64,000 nt of DNA from Mycolicibacterium iranicum (GTDB lineage Bacteria; Actinomycetota; Actinomycetes; Mycobacteriales; Mycobacteriaceae), in the NCBI RefSeq assembly GCF_001650495.1, contig NZ_LWCS01000065.1, positions 1 through 64,000 on the forward strand. Direction: 5' to 3'. Position numbers and translations under genes: made by a program. This document shows, one piece after another, positions 26,201 through 33,688 of the stretch (its first letter is position 1; each line of letters opens with the position of its first letter). The notes beneath the pieces were generated by a model, which was not told the DNA's origin, did not search any database, and saw nothing but the letters and a program-made list of their open reading frames with translations.

Positions 26201-27366
26201 GCCGAATCGCCGCGATCGTCGAGCTCGGCGCGCACCGCTGCGAAGAACTCGCGCGGCAACGCGCAGACGAACCGCGGCCACGTGTAGCGGGCGTTCCAGT
26301 CGCGGTGGATGTCGGTGACCCACTTGTTCGGCGGCGTGTAGTCGGTGCCGACGGGCAGCAGCACGTTGCGGGTCAGCGCCACCTTCTTCAGATTCGTGAA
26401 CAGCTCGTAGGTCTGCTGCTCGGCCTCCTCCAGCGAAGCCGACGAATCCATCCACCAACCGGCCGCGTAGTGGGCCGGCATGTAGTGCGTGAGCAGCCCG
26501 CGTCCAGACGGTGCCATCCATTCGAATTCACTGGCGAACTGCATTCGCTCGGGATCGCCGGGCCGGCCATTCTCGGCGGCCATCGGCCCCCATTGGTGGT
26601 GCGGCCCGCGCGCCCACGAGCTCGACGTCAGGCCGGCGTCGGCCGCCATCCCCGGGAACTGCGGATCGTGGCCGAAGACGTCGAGCTGCCACGCGGTCTC
26701 CGGGTTCCCGCCCATGACGTCACGCTGAAACCCGATGCCGTGCACGAAGTTACGGATCGCGGTCTCGGGACCCGTCAGGTTGGTGTTGGGCTCGTTGTAG
26801 GTGCCGCCCATGATTTCCACGCGGCCCTCGGCGATCAGTCTGCGCAGATCGGCCCGCTCCCAGGGGTGGGTGTCCCAGAACGGTTTGAGATAGTCCACCT
26901 CGGCCAGCACGAACTTGTATTCGGGCTCTCTTCTTGCCATTTCGAGGTGGGCGCGCACGAGCTCGAAACCGTTGGTCTGTCGGCAGCGGCCCTGGGGTTC
27001 CTCGGTCCACAGACTGGTGTAGGCGGCCTGGGTGTTCCACCACACCGGGTCGTAGTGAAAGTGGCTGATCATGAACATCGTCCACCCGGGTTCGGCGTCG
27101 GTGAAGCCGAACTGCGCCGACTGCTCCCCCGCCTCGGCGACGGCCGCGCGCGTCTGACCCGGAAGGGGATCGGTGACGCGGACCGCGACCTCGACGGTGC
27201 CGTCGCCCGGCGCAGCGATGTGCTGACCGACGGTGTGCAGGCCCGGCCCGTCGACGCGCACCGGCGTGGGAGCGGAACAGCCGCGGTAAGCCACCCGAAC
27301 CACCTGCGTCAGCGCGTCCGGGGGCCCGGTGAACAGCTCCGTCGAGTCGGCGGAGGTGATGAACAC
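23242..27366 (-). CDS. Large GH38-family alpha-mannosidase
   Basis: This 1374-aa protein has the GH38 catalytic signatures HFHYDPVWW (metal ligands, about residues 101-109) and the nucleophile block LDVFGHDPQFPGM. A long beta-rich middle region follows, then C-terminal beta-sandwich segments. It starts at GTG 27366 and is somewhat longer than M. tuberculosis Rv0648 (about 1215 aa from memory), which has the same neighbours. It should hydrolyse alpha-mannosides, perhaps from lipomannan-type or other glycans. There is no signal peptide, so it is probably cytoplasmic. It lies 17 bases after the WYL regulator and is coupled to the Rv0649-like gene. Confidence 0.93.
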   Translation of the reverse strand: MFITSADSTELFTGPPDALTQVVRVAYRGCSAPTPVRVDGPGLHTVGQHIAAPGDGTVEVAVRVTDPLPGQTRAAVAEAGEQSAQFGFTDAEPGWTMFMISHFHYDPVWWNTQAAYTSLWTEEPQGRCRQTNGFELVRAHLEMARREPEYKFVLAEVDYLKPFWDTHPWERADLRRLIAEGRVEIMGGTYNEPNTNLTGPETAIRNFVHGIGFQRDVMGGNPETAWQLDVFGHDPQFPGMAADAGLTSSSWARGPHHQWGPMAAENGRPGDPERMQFASEFEWMAPSGRGLLTHYMPAHYAAGWWMDSSASLEEAEQQTYELFTNLKKVALTRNVLLPVGTDYTPPNKWVTDIHRDWNARYTWPRFVCALPREFFAAVRAELDDRGDSASPQSRDMNPIYTGKDVSYIDTKQANRAAEHVTLEAEQFAVFASLLTGATYPEAALAKSWVQLAYGAHHDAITGSESDQVYLDLLTGWRDAWQLGRDIRDRALTLLSSAVDASVVVWNPLSHRRSDVVTMHLDQPFTGRVVDHDGQQVAVVAEHGGHSLTWLAADVPSAGWQSYRLLRDGSASTWEPVEGDEISNERHRLRVDAARGGGVSSMSVGGHELIADGRIGNELAVYEEYPAHPSAGEGPWHLLPKGPVVTSSQNPATSVRAYRSELGERLVITGSMPGLLRYTQTLTLWRGIDRVDCRTTIDDFTGADRLLRLRWPCPVPGAMPVCEVGDAVIGRGFALLHQPGSPESVDTAVFPYTLDNPAYGWFGLSSALRVRFRSGAVRAVSVAEVISPTGTEPAVGELVAALARVGVTATCTAAHAPRYGDLSVDSNLPDVRISLGDNAFTAAILGNVEAEKRAWIPAARPLQEVWLPGADLRDPTALPVLVVGSEAVSSLIDDLADGEIFIDQNVDQDSGAPFESRTVAVINRGVPGFAVEADGTLHISLMRSCTGWPSGTWIDPPRRTHPDGSNFQLQHWTHTFDYAVVSGSGGWREIQVPSRSGEFNQPLVAVVADHDPTSGGLPRWGSLLEVQPERAVRVGALKAFGNPTARGSAGHAGPAGGVTVRVVETLGRATDVSVQSGLRQICAPRRLDLVENPRDTDLPRMSLDGYEIATLRTELNLPRVLDAEQVALGPEAEPVQPLYARYWLHNRGPAPLGGLPAVAHLHPHRLEGAGDEVITLRLTAASDATDTAVHGRVRIVAPEGWDLDVTELPFVLPPGDYLESTVDVGVPASASPGLYPVLAELAATGGAIPASWHQTVEDVAVISVGRHDDRLLTLVREPVAVEVRAGETARLSVEVGTDAYADLTVEAHLISPWGTWEWLSPNISGAIVPARGTVELAFDVIPPVWTEPGQWWALIRVACAGELVYSPAVAVAVRP

Positions 27367-27383
27367 CTCAGCACCCTACGGCC

Positions 27384-28337
27384 TCAGCCGGCCACCGCGC
27401 GGGCGATCCGGCCGGCCACGGTGCGCACGGCGTCGACGACCTCGGGCGGCTCGAGCACCTCGAAGTCGCATCCCGGCATGGCCAGCCACGGCACCATGCG
27501 CTCGGGGTCGTCTGCTCCCGTGGTGACAATGCAGGCATCGGGGCCATCGGGCTCGACGTGCACCGACGCGGTCGGAAACACTTGCGCGACAACGTCGGAC
27601 GGGGCGAAATAGCGAACCCGTGCGACGTAGGGGTACGGCGAGGACGAGATCGCCCTGCGTACGTACGACGCTGCGTCGGGCGACTCGCGCGGCGTGAACG
27701 TCGTTCCGACCACACGGACTTCTGCCATCCGGTCCAGCCGCAGACTGCGCCAGTCGTCGCGGTCGCGGTCGAAGCACATCAGGTACCACCGTCGACCCGT
27801 CGTCACGAGCTGATAGGGCTCCAGACGGCGCTGCGTCACGTTGCCGCGGATGTCGGTATAGCCGGCCGTCACGTGCTCGTGGTCACGGCTGGCCCTGGCC
27901 AGCGTCATCAACACTTCGGGTTCGACCGGGCTGTCTGTTGCGGCGCCCAGTGTCACCGTCGCGTCGTGCAGGGCCGCCACCTGCGATCGCAGTCGCGCGG
28001 GCATCACCTGATCCAGCTTGCTCAGGGCGCGCAGCGCCGACTCTCCGACGCCCGCCACGCTGCCGCCGGCGGCCACCCGCAGGCAGACCGCCATGGCGAC
28101 CGCCTCGTCAGGATCAAGCAGCAGCGGCGGCAGCGCCGCACCGGCCCCGAGCTGGTATCCGCCGCCGTGGCCGGTGCTCGCGTGCACCGGGTAGCCGAGC
28201 TCACGCAGCCGGTCGACGTCGCGGCGGACACTTCGGGTGGTGACGCCGAGCCGGTCGGCCAGCTCCGCGCCGCTCCAGACGCGGCGCGATTGCAGCAGAC
28301 CGAGAAGTTGCAGCACCCGGCCGGTGGTTTCCGACAT
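27384..28337 (-). CDS. WYL-domain (DeoR/YafY-type) transcriptional regulator
   Basis: This 317-aa protein starts at ATG 28337. It has an N-terminal winged helix (ELADRLGVTTRSVRRDVDRL), a WYL-type ligand domain around residues 140-210 (YQLVTTGRRWYLMCFDRDRDDWRSLRLDRM) and a C-terminal WCX-like extension. Such regulators bind nucleotides or nucleic acids and control neighbouring genes. It is divergent from the DinB gene pair, with a perfect palindrome in the 42-bp gap, and is followed 17 bases later by the mannosidase gene. It may therefore repress both directions, which is inference. Confidence 0.9.
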   Translation of the reverse strand: MSETTGRVLQLLGLLQSRRVWSGAELADRLGVTTRSVRRDVDRLRELGYPVHASTGHGGGYQLGAGAALPPLLLDPDEAVAMAVCLRVAAGGSVAGVGESALRALSKLDQVMPARLRSQVAALHDATVTLGAATDSPVEPEVLMTLARASRDHEHVTAGYTDIRGNVTQRRLEPYQLVTTGRRWYLMCFDRDRDDWRSLRLDRMAEVRVVGTTFTPRESPDAASYVRRAISSSPYPYVARVRYFAPSDVVAQVFPTASVHVEPDGPDACIVTTGADDPERMVPWLAMPGCDFEVLEPPEVVDAVRTVAGRIARAVAG

Positions 28338-28360
28338 GGTCAACAGTCTGCCGCACTCTT

Positions 28361-28377
28361 AGGACAGTATCTGTCCT
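28361..28377. promoter_or_regulatory. Perfect palindrome between WYL regulator and DinB gene
   Basis: AGGACA-GTATC-TGTCCT, a 6+5+6 perfect inverted repeat, lies 23 bases from the regulator start and 2 bases from the first possible DinB start. It is a strong candidate autoregulatory operator for the WYL protein. Binding there would block a transcript with little or no leader. Confidence 0.65.
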
Positions 28378-28379
28378 CA

Positions 28380-28937
28380 ATGGGTGGAACAGTGATCTTC
28401 ATGGGCAACCAACTGGCACCTCAGCTGGCCGAGCAGCTCGACTGGCACTGGGCCAACCAGCTGCGGCCGCGATTCGAGGGGCTCACCGACGACGAGTACC
28501 TCTGGGAACCGGTGCCCGGGTGCTGGACCGTGCACCGCGACGGCAGGATCGACTTCTCGTTCCCGGCGCCGCAGCCGGAACCGGTGACCACCATCGCGTG
28601 GCGCCTCGCGCACGTCATCGTCGGCGTCCTCGCAATGCGAACTCACTCCCACTTCGGCGGGCCGCCCGCGGACTACGAGTCATGGCCCTATGCCACGGAC
28701 GCCCACGACGCGCTGGCGCAGCTCGACGAGGCCTACACCGGCTGGATGACCGGTATCCGCAGCCTCGACGACCATGAACTCGCAAAACCGTGCGGGCCGG
28801 CAGAAGGGCCGTATGCCGACGAACCGATGAGCACACTGGTTCTGCACATCAACCGCGAGATGATCCACCACGGAGCCGAAATCGCCTTGCTCCGTGATCT
28901 TTACCATCACACCACCAACCCTGCGAAAGGAATCTGA
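28380..28937 (+). CDS. DinB-superfamily protein
   Basis: This 185-aa (or 178-aa from ATG 28401) four-helix-bundle protein of the DinB/YfiT type is characterised by spaced metal-ligand His residues (RLAHVIVG and NREMIHHGAEIALLRDL). The family includes metal-dependent thiol transferases and many proteins of unknown role. There is no ribosome site at either start, so a leaderless transcript is possible. It is divergent from a WYL regulator with a palindrome between and is followed 4 bases later by a second DinB-like gene. This regulator-plus-DinB pairing is common in actinobacteria. Confidence 0.85.
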   Translation: MGGTVIFMGNQLAPQLAEQLDWHWANQLRPRFEGLTDDEYLWEPVPGCWTVHRDGRIDFSFPAPQPEPVTTIAWRLAHVIVGVLAMRTHSHFGGPPADYESWPYATDAHDALAQLDEAYTGWMTGIRSLDDHELAKPCGPAEGPYADEPMSTLVLHINREMIHHGAEIALLRDLYHHTTNPAKGI

Positions 28938-28941
28938 AACC

Positions 28942-29541
28942 ATGGCCGCAATGCCCCCGCCGATTGCCGACGAGCGTGCCGGACTCAAGGAGTACGTGAA
29001 GGCGCAGCAGCACGCGTTCCATGCAATCGCGTTCGGGCTCAGTGACGAGCAGGCGCGGTCCACGCCCTCGGCGAGCGCCCTGTCGATTGGTGGCCTGATC
29101 AAACACGTCACGCACTGCCAGCGGGGCTGGATGGAACGGGTCGCCGCGGCGCCTGACCTACCTCGGACCGACACGCGACCGATGGACGACCAGGCCGCAG
29201 AATACGAGGACGAGTTCATCATGCGGGAGGACGAGACGCTCGTGGACGTGCTGGCCGCGTTCGACCATCAGAACGCGGAGACGCTGCATTTGGTGGAGAC
29301 AGCGGATCTCGGTGCGGCCGTACCGATTCCGCAGGACGTGCCGTGGTTCCCCAAAGACGTGCCCGCGTGGTCGGTGCGCTGGGTGTTCTTCCACATGATC
29401 GAAGAGCTCGCCCGCCACGCCGGTCACGGTGACGTCATCCGCGAGACCATCGACGGCGCGACACTCTACGAGCTGCTGGCAGGACTCGAGGGATGGCCCG
29501 AGACGGAGTGGCTCAAGCCGTTCAAGCCTGTGAACGCCTGA
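28942..29541 (+). CDS. DinB/DUF664-like protein
   Basis: This 199-aa protein starts at ATG 28942, with CGAAAGGA upstream that lies inside the end of the preceding gene. It has DinB-superfamily features: an N-terminal helix with HAFHAIAFGLSDEQA, IGGLIKHVTHCQRGWM, and a C-terminal MIEELARHAGHGDVIRE helix with the last His ligands. The three His positions fit the family metal site. It is related to mycothiol-dependent and DUF664 proteins. It is co-transcribed with the DinB gene 4 bases upstream. The specific reaction is unknown. Confidence 0.87.
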   Translation: MAAMPPPIADERAGLKEYVKAQQHAFHAIAFGLSDEQARSTPSASALSIGGLIKHVTHCQRGWMERVAAAPDLPRTDTRPMDDQAAEYEDEFIMREDETLVDVLAAFDHQNAETLHLVETADLGAAVPIPQDVPWFPKDVPAWSVRWVFFHMIEELARHAGHGDVIRETIDGATLYELLAGLEGWPETEWLKPFKPVNA

Positions 29542-29549
29542 GAGCGTCG

Positions 29550-30158
29550 TCAGCGCAACACAAGCCGCAGCGCGTAGTCGACGACGGCGTCGAGATCCTC
29601 ACCAAGGCTGCCCGCCAGCCACTGCTGGGCCAGCTCGGCCATCGCGCCGGTGTACATTGCGGCGCCCACGAGGGCCGCGACGGGATCTGAGCCGGGCTGC
29701 AGCCGCCACCCCTCAGTGAGGACCGCTTCCCTGAGCAGGTCCTGGGTGGCGGCGCGGCGCGCGATCAGCACGGGGCTGGATCGCGCATCGGTGAACAGCA
29801 CGCGGCCGCGGCGGGGATCGACGGAGCTGAAGTGCAGCACAGCAGCCATCCCGGCACGGGTCCGTGCGCGCAGCGAGTCGTCGGCCCGGGCCATCGCCGC
29901 CTCCACGGCCTCGGCCAGCTCGGCGCTGACCCGGTCGTACACCGCGCCGAGCAGCTGATCGGTGTCGGCGAAGCTCTCGTAGAAGTAGCGGGTGTTCAGT
30001 CCGCATTCCCGCGACACCGAACGCACCGACAGCGCGGCCTCGCCGCCGTCGCCGAAGAGGCGATAGGCGGCGTCGATCAGCAGGGCGCGGCGTTCGGCAC
30101 GTCGGTCGGTCAGCGGAACACCCGCCCACCTGGTCGGACTCGATGTGGTACCGGACAT
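29550..30158 (-). CDS. TetR-family regulator
   Basis: This 202-aa protein has an N-terminal TetR HTH (LLIDAAYRLFGDGGEAALSVRSVSRECGLNTRYFYESFADTD region, about residues 25-68) and a helical ligand domain. It is divergent from the DUF2236 gene across 90 bp that contain a perfect palindrome, so it most likely represses that gene and itself. The tail is convergent with the DinB-like gene, 8 bases apart. The ligand is unknown. Confidence 0.92.
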   Translation of the reverse strand: MSGTTSSPTRWAGVPLTDRRAERRALLIDAAYRLFGDGGEAALSVRSVSRECGLNTRYFYESFADTDQLLGAVYDRVSAELAEAVEAAMARADDSLRARTRAGMAAVLHFSSVDPRRGRVLFTDARSSPVLIARRAATQDLLREAVLTEGWRLQPGSDPVAALVGAAMYTGAMAELAQQWLAGSLGEDLDAVVDYALRLVLR

Positions 30159-30204
30159 CGCTACAGCCTAGGCAATTCCAGCTCGGATCTGGCCACATCC
30201 GTAG

Positions 30205-30220
30205 CCAGACGCTAGTCTGG
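30205..30220. promoter_or_regulatory. Candidate TetR operator
   Basis: CCAGAC-GCTA-GTCTGG, a perfect 16-bp palindrome, lies midway between the divergent TetR regulator and the DUF2236 gene, 29 bases ahead of the latter's start. Position and symmetry fit a TetR operator. Confidence 0.6.
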
Positions 30221-30248
30221 TGACACCTGTGACCAGTTTGGAGGCGCA

Positions 30249-31247
30249 ATGTTCTTGCCGCATCAGATCGTCGGGAACGAGTTGAACAGGCAGTTCGACG
30301 CCCGTGTCCGCAAACACTTCTTCCGCGGCATGGACTTCGCTGGCCCCACGGGCGACCCGGGATGGTTCGGCCCGGGCAGCGCAGTCTGGCACGTGCACTC
30401 CCACGTTCACGCCCTGATCTTCGGACTGCAGTGCGCGGCGTTCATCGAGCGGCTCGACCCGTCCATCTACTGGATGGGCGTGCACCACTCCCGACTCGTC
30501 AAACCCGAGACGAAGAACAATCCGATGCCCGAGATCGACCCCGCGGGCTTCGGGGCGCGCCTCGGTCACTCGGTGGCGTTCTTCATCGGCACCGCATACG
30601 GCTCGACACCCACCGCGGAGCGGCTCGCGCTGGCAGTGCGCTCCATGCACCACACCATCAAGGGCACCCGACCCGACGGTGCACGCTATGACGCCGACGA
30701 CCCCGGCTGGCTGCGCTGGAACTACGCCACCGTCGTATGGGGTATCGCCACCGCCCACGAGCTGTATCACCCGAACCCGTTGCGCGGCAAGAAGCTCGAC
30801 CGCTACTACAGCGAGTTCGTCCGTGTCGGGCATGCGCTGGGCGGCACCGATCTGCCCGCCACCAAGCAGGAGACGCTGGACTGCCTGAAGTCGTATCTAC
30901 CCAAGCTGGCCGTCACCTACGGCGCGGCGATGGCGACCGGCCCCGGCCTGCCCCTGCCGCTGGCGGCCTTGAACTGGGCGGTGCGCGACACGATGCCCGC
31001 CTGGGCCAAAGGAATGATCCAGCACCGTGATCCGAACGTCGTCGAGCGCACCGCGCGGCGCGCCATGGTGTGGTCGGTGATCAACGGGATCAACACCGCA
31101 TCGGGTCCGCTGCCGGAGTACGAGCAGGCCACGGCGCGTGTGGCCGGCGGCATCGACCCCGAACTGGCGCCCCACACCGTGCCGACGTATCAGCCCGGAA
31201 CCGACCCCCAACACACGCGCACCGAGCTGGAGAATGCCTTCGCGTGA
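30249..31247 (+). CDS. DUF2236 (MpaB/latex-clearing-like) oxygenase
   Basis: This 332-aa protein starts at ATG 30249 with TTGGAGG upstream. It matches the DUF2236 family (oxygenase MpaB/Lcp-type, haem-binding in characterised members). Conserved features include SAVWHVHSHVH near the N-terminus, a His/Arg-rich helical core and the WVATVVWG-like segment NYATVVWGIATAHELY. It has no signal peptide. Family members oxidise isoprenoid or fatty substrates; the substrate here is unknown. Control by the divergent TetR regulator is likely. It is followed by the UbiB-like gene 70 bases downstream. Confidence 0.85.
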   Translation: MFLPHQIVGNELNRQFDARVRKHFFRGMDFAGPTGDPGWFGPGSAVWHVHSHVHALIFGLQCAAFIERLDPSIYWMGVHHSRLVKPETKNNPMPEIDPAGFGARLGHSVAFFIGTAYGSTPTAERLALAVRSMHHTIKGTRPDGARYDADDPGWLRWNYATVVWGIATAHELYHPNPLRGKKLDRYYSEFVRVGHALGGTDLPATKQETLDCLKSYLPKLAVTYGAAMATGPGLPLPLAALNWAVRDTMPAWAKGMIQHRDPNVVERTARRAMVWSVINGINTASGPLPEYEQATARVAGGIDPELAPHTVPTYQPGTDPQHTRTELENAFA

Positions 31248-31317
31248 CGGTCGCGCCACTATGTGACCTGGTCCACAGCTTTTTCGCCCACGAGGCGGCT
31301 TTTGAGACACTGGCCTG

Positions 31318-32676
31318 ATGAGTGCACCACGCAAGTCGACACATCGCGAGGTTGCCAGGTTGGACCGCGTACCGCTTCCGGTGGAGGCGGCGCGTATCGG
31401 AGTCACCGGCTGGCAGATAACTCGCACCGGCGCCCGTGTCCTGTCCACGCTCACCGGGCGCGGAACGATGCAACAGAAAGTCGTCAAGCAGATCCCGCAG
31501 ACGTTCGCCGACCTCGGACCGACCTACGTCAAATTCGGCCAGATCATCGCGTCGAGCCCCGGCGCGTTCGGCGAACCGCTGAGCCGGGAGTTCCGCAGCC
31601 TGCTCGACCGCGTCCCGCCCGCGGACACCGACGCCGTCCACAAACTCTTCCGCGAGGAACTCGGCGACGAGCCGCAGAACCTCTTCAAGTCGTTCGACGA
31701 GAAGCCGTTCGCGTCGGCGTCGATCGCCCAGGTCCACTACGCCACGCTGCACTCCGGTGAGGAAGTCGTGGTCAAGATTCAGCGGCCGGGAATCCGCCGC
31801 CGGGTCGCGGCCGACCTGCAGATCCTCAAGCGGGGCGCACAACTCGTCGAGCTGGTCAAGATGGGCAGGCGCCTCTCCGCGCAGGACGTCGTCGCCGACT
31901 TCGCCGACAACCTTGCCGAGGAGCTCGATTTCCGGCTCGAAGCACAGTCGATGGATGCCTGGGTGGCGCACATGCACGCGTCGCCGCTGGGCGAGAACAT
32001 TCGCGTGCCGCAGGTCTATTGGGACCTGACAAGCGAGCGGGTGTTGACGATGGAACGCATCACCGGCGTGCGCATCGACGACGTCGCCGAGATCCGCAGA
32101 AGGGGCTTCGACGGCACCGAGCTGGTCAAGGCGCTGCTGTTCAGCGTGTTCGAGGGCGGTCTGCGGCACGGCCTTTTCCACGGTGATCTCCACGCCGGCA
32201 ACCTGTATGTCGATGACGACGGCAAGATCGTGTTCTTCGACTTCGGCATCATGGGCCGCATCGATCCGCGGACACGCTGGCTGCTGCGCGAACTCGTCTA
32301 TGCCCTGCTGGTGAAGAAGGACCACGCGGCCGCGGGCAAGATCGTCGTCCTGATGGGCGCGGTCGGTACCGTGCGGCCCGAGGCCGAGGCGGCCAGAGAT
32401 CTGGAGAAGTTCGCCACTCCGCTGACACTGAAGTCGTTGGGAGACTTGAGCTATGCCGAGATCGGCAAGCAACTGTCCACCCTCGCCGACGCATACGACG
32501 TGAAGCTGCCACGGGAACTGGTGCTCATCGGCAAGCAGTTCCTCTATGTCGAGCGCTACATGAAGCTGCTCGCTCCGAAGTGGCAGATGATGAGCGATCC
32601 CGCACTGACCGGATACTTCGCCAACTTCATGGTGGAGGTCTCCCGGGAGCACTCGACGACAGAGCTCGACGCGTAG
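31318..32676 (+). CDS. UbiB/ABC1 atypical kinase-like ATPase
   Basis: This 452-aa protein corresponds to M. tuberculosis Rv0647c by position. UbiB-family motifs are the KFGQIIASSPG segment of the N-terminal extension, an Ala-rich nucleotide loop (ASASIAQVH), the Lys in VVVKIQRPG, the catalytic loop HGDLHAGN and the DFG motif in FFDFGIMG. Family members support lipid-soluble quinone or isoprenoid metabolism. Here it adjoins lipG and the mycolate methyltransferases. The lipG start overlaps directly (TAGATG), so the two are coupled. Confidence 0.93.
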   Translation: MSAPRKSTHREVARLDRVPLPVEAARIGVTGWQITRTGARVLSTLTGRGTMQQKVVKQIPQTFADLGPTYVKFGQIIASSPGAFGEPLSREFRSLLDRVPPADTDAVHKLFREELGDEPQNLFKSFDEKPFASASIAQVHYATLHSGEEVVVKIQRPGIRRRVAADLQILKRGAQLVELVKMGRRLSAQDVVADFADNLAEELDFRLEAQSMDAWVAHMHASPLGENIRVPQVYWDLTSERVLTMERITGVRIDDVAEIRRRGFDGTELVKALLFSVFEGGLRHGLFHGDLHAGNLYVDDDGKIVFFDFGIMGRIDPRTRWLLRELVYALLVKKDHAAAGKIVVLMGAVGTVRPEAEAARDLEKFATPLTLKSLGDLSYAEIGKQLSTLADAYDVKLPRELVLIGKQFLYVERYMKLLAPKWQMMSDPALTGYFANFMVEVSREHSTTELDA

Positions 32677-33579
32677 ATGGAGATCCGCTCAGGCATCGCG
32701 CCGTCCGGCGAATTGGAGATCTACTACGAGGAGATGGGCGACCCGGGCGACCCCGCGGTCCTGCTGATCATGGGTCTCGGTGCGCAATTGGTGTTCTGGC
32801 GCAACGGATTCTGCGAGAAGCTGGTCGACCAGGGCCTGCGGGTGATCCGGTTCGACAACCGCGACGTCGGCCTGTCGAGCAAGCTTCCGGGCGCACATTC
32901 CGGCGCGCCGCTGCTGCCACGCATGGCGAGGTCTTTCGTCGGGTTGGCCAGCCCGGCGGCGTACACGCTCGAAGACATGAGCGACGATGCCGCCGCGCTG
33001 CTCGACCACCTCCGCATCGACACGGCCCACGTGGTCGGCGCATCGATGGGCGGCATGATCGCGCAGGTCTTCGCGGCCAGGCATCACACGCGCGTAAAGA
33101 CCCTCGGCGTGATCTTCTCCAGCAACAACCAGGCGGTGCTGCCGCCACCGGGGGCTGCGCAATTGCTGGCGGTCCTGCAGAAACCGAAAGGCACGTCTCG
33201 CGACGCGATCATCGACAACGCGGTTCGCGTGTCCAAGATCATCGGCAGCCCCGGCTACCCGGCCGCGGAGGACAGGCTGCGCGCCGAGGCGATCGAGGGT
33301 TATGACCGAAGCTACTATCCCGCGGGCGTCGGGCGGCAGTTCGCGGCAATCCTCGGCAGCGGCAGCCTCCGCCGCTACGACCGTGACATCGCGGCGCCGA
33401 CAGTGGTGATCCACGGCAAGGCGGACAAACTGATGCGCCCGTCGGGCGGCCGGGCGATCGCGCGCGCCGTCAAGAACGCGCGACTGGTGATGTTCGACGG
33501 GATGGGCCACGAATTGCCGGAGCCGCTGTGGGACGACATCGTCGGCGAGCTGAAAACCACGTTCGCCGAAGTGCCCTGA
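32677..33579 (+). CDS. lipG: LipG-like alpha/beta-hydrolase
   Basis: This 300-aa protein is an alpha/beta-hydrolase with the nucleophile elbow GASMGG (Ser123), an Asp in a following strand (HGKADKLM) and a His in GMGHELPEP. M. tuberculosis LipG (Rv0646c) lies at the same place, next to the mma genes, and has esterase activity as I recall. Its ATG directly follows the upstream TAG. There is no signal peptide. A role near mycolate modification is suggested by context only. Confidence 0.92.
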   Translation: MEIRSGIAPSGELEIYYEEMGDPGDPAVLLIMGLGAQLVFWRNGFCEKLVDQGLRVIRFDNRDVGLSSKLPGAHSGAPLLPRMARSFVGLASPAAYTLEDMSDDAAALLDHLRIDTAHVVGASMGGMIAQVFAARHHTRVKTLGVIFSSNNQAVLPPPGAAQLLAVLQKPKGTSRDAIIDNAVRVSKIIGSPGYPAAEDRLRAEAIEGYDRSYYPAGVGRQFAAILGSGSLRRYDRDIAAPTVVIHGKADKLMRPSGGRAIARAVKNARLVMFDGMGHELPEPLWDDIVGELKTTFAEVP

Positions 33580-33645
33580 CTCACACGTCAATTCACTCGG
33601 CCCACGCGACGCGTAGCATCCCGGGCAGGGCACGATCGCGCCGTC

Positions 33646-33657
33646 TTACAGGAGATC
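33646..33657 (+). promoter_or_regulatory. Shared mma leader element, copy 1
   Basis: TTACAGGAGATC upstream of the first mma gene matches TTACAGAAGATC upstream of the second (34629-34640) at 11 of 12 bases. A second shared block CTCAGGAAG follows in both leaders. It is a candidate leader or transcription-start element common to the two methyltransferases. A possible -10 box (TAGCAT) lies about 27 bases upstream. Confidence 0.4.
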
Positions 33658-33688
33658 CTCTTCGGGCTGTGTCCTCAGGAAGGCCGAC

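Noticed and set aside
25732-27612. Plus-strand frame (626 codons) opposite the GH38 gene
   Set aside because: Gly/Arg/Val-rich shadow with no recognisable domain; the minus strand has GH38 catalytic motifs.
31090-32652. Minus-strand frame opposite the UbiB-like gene
   Set aside because: No motifs; the plus strand carries all UbiB motifs in order.
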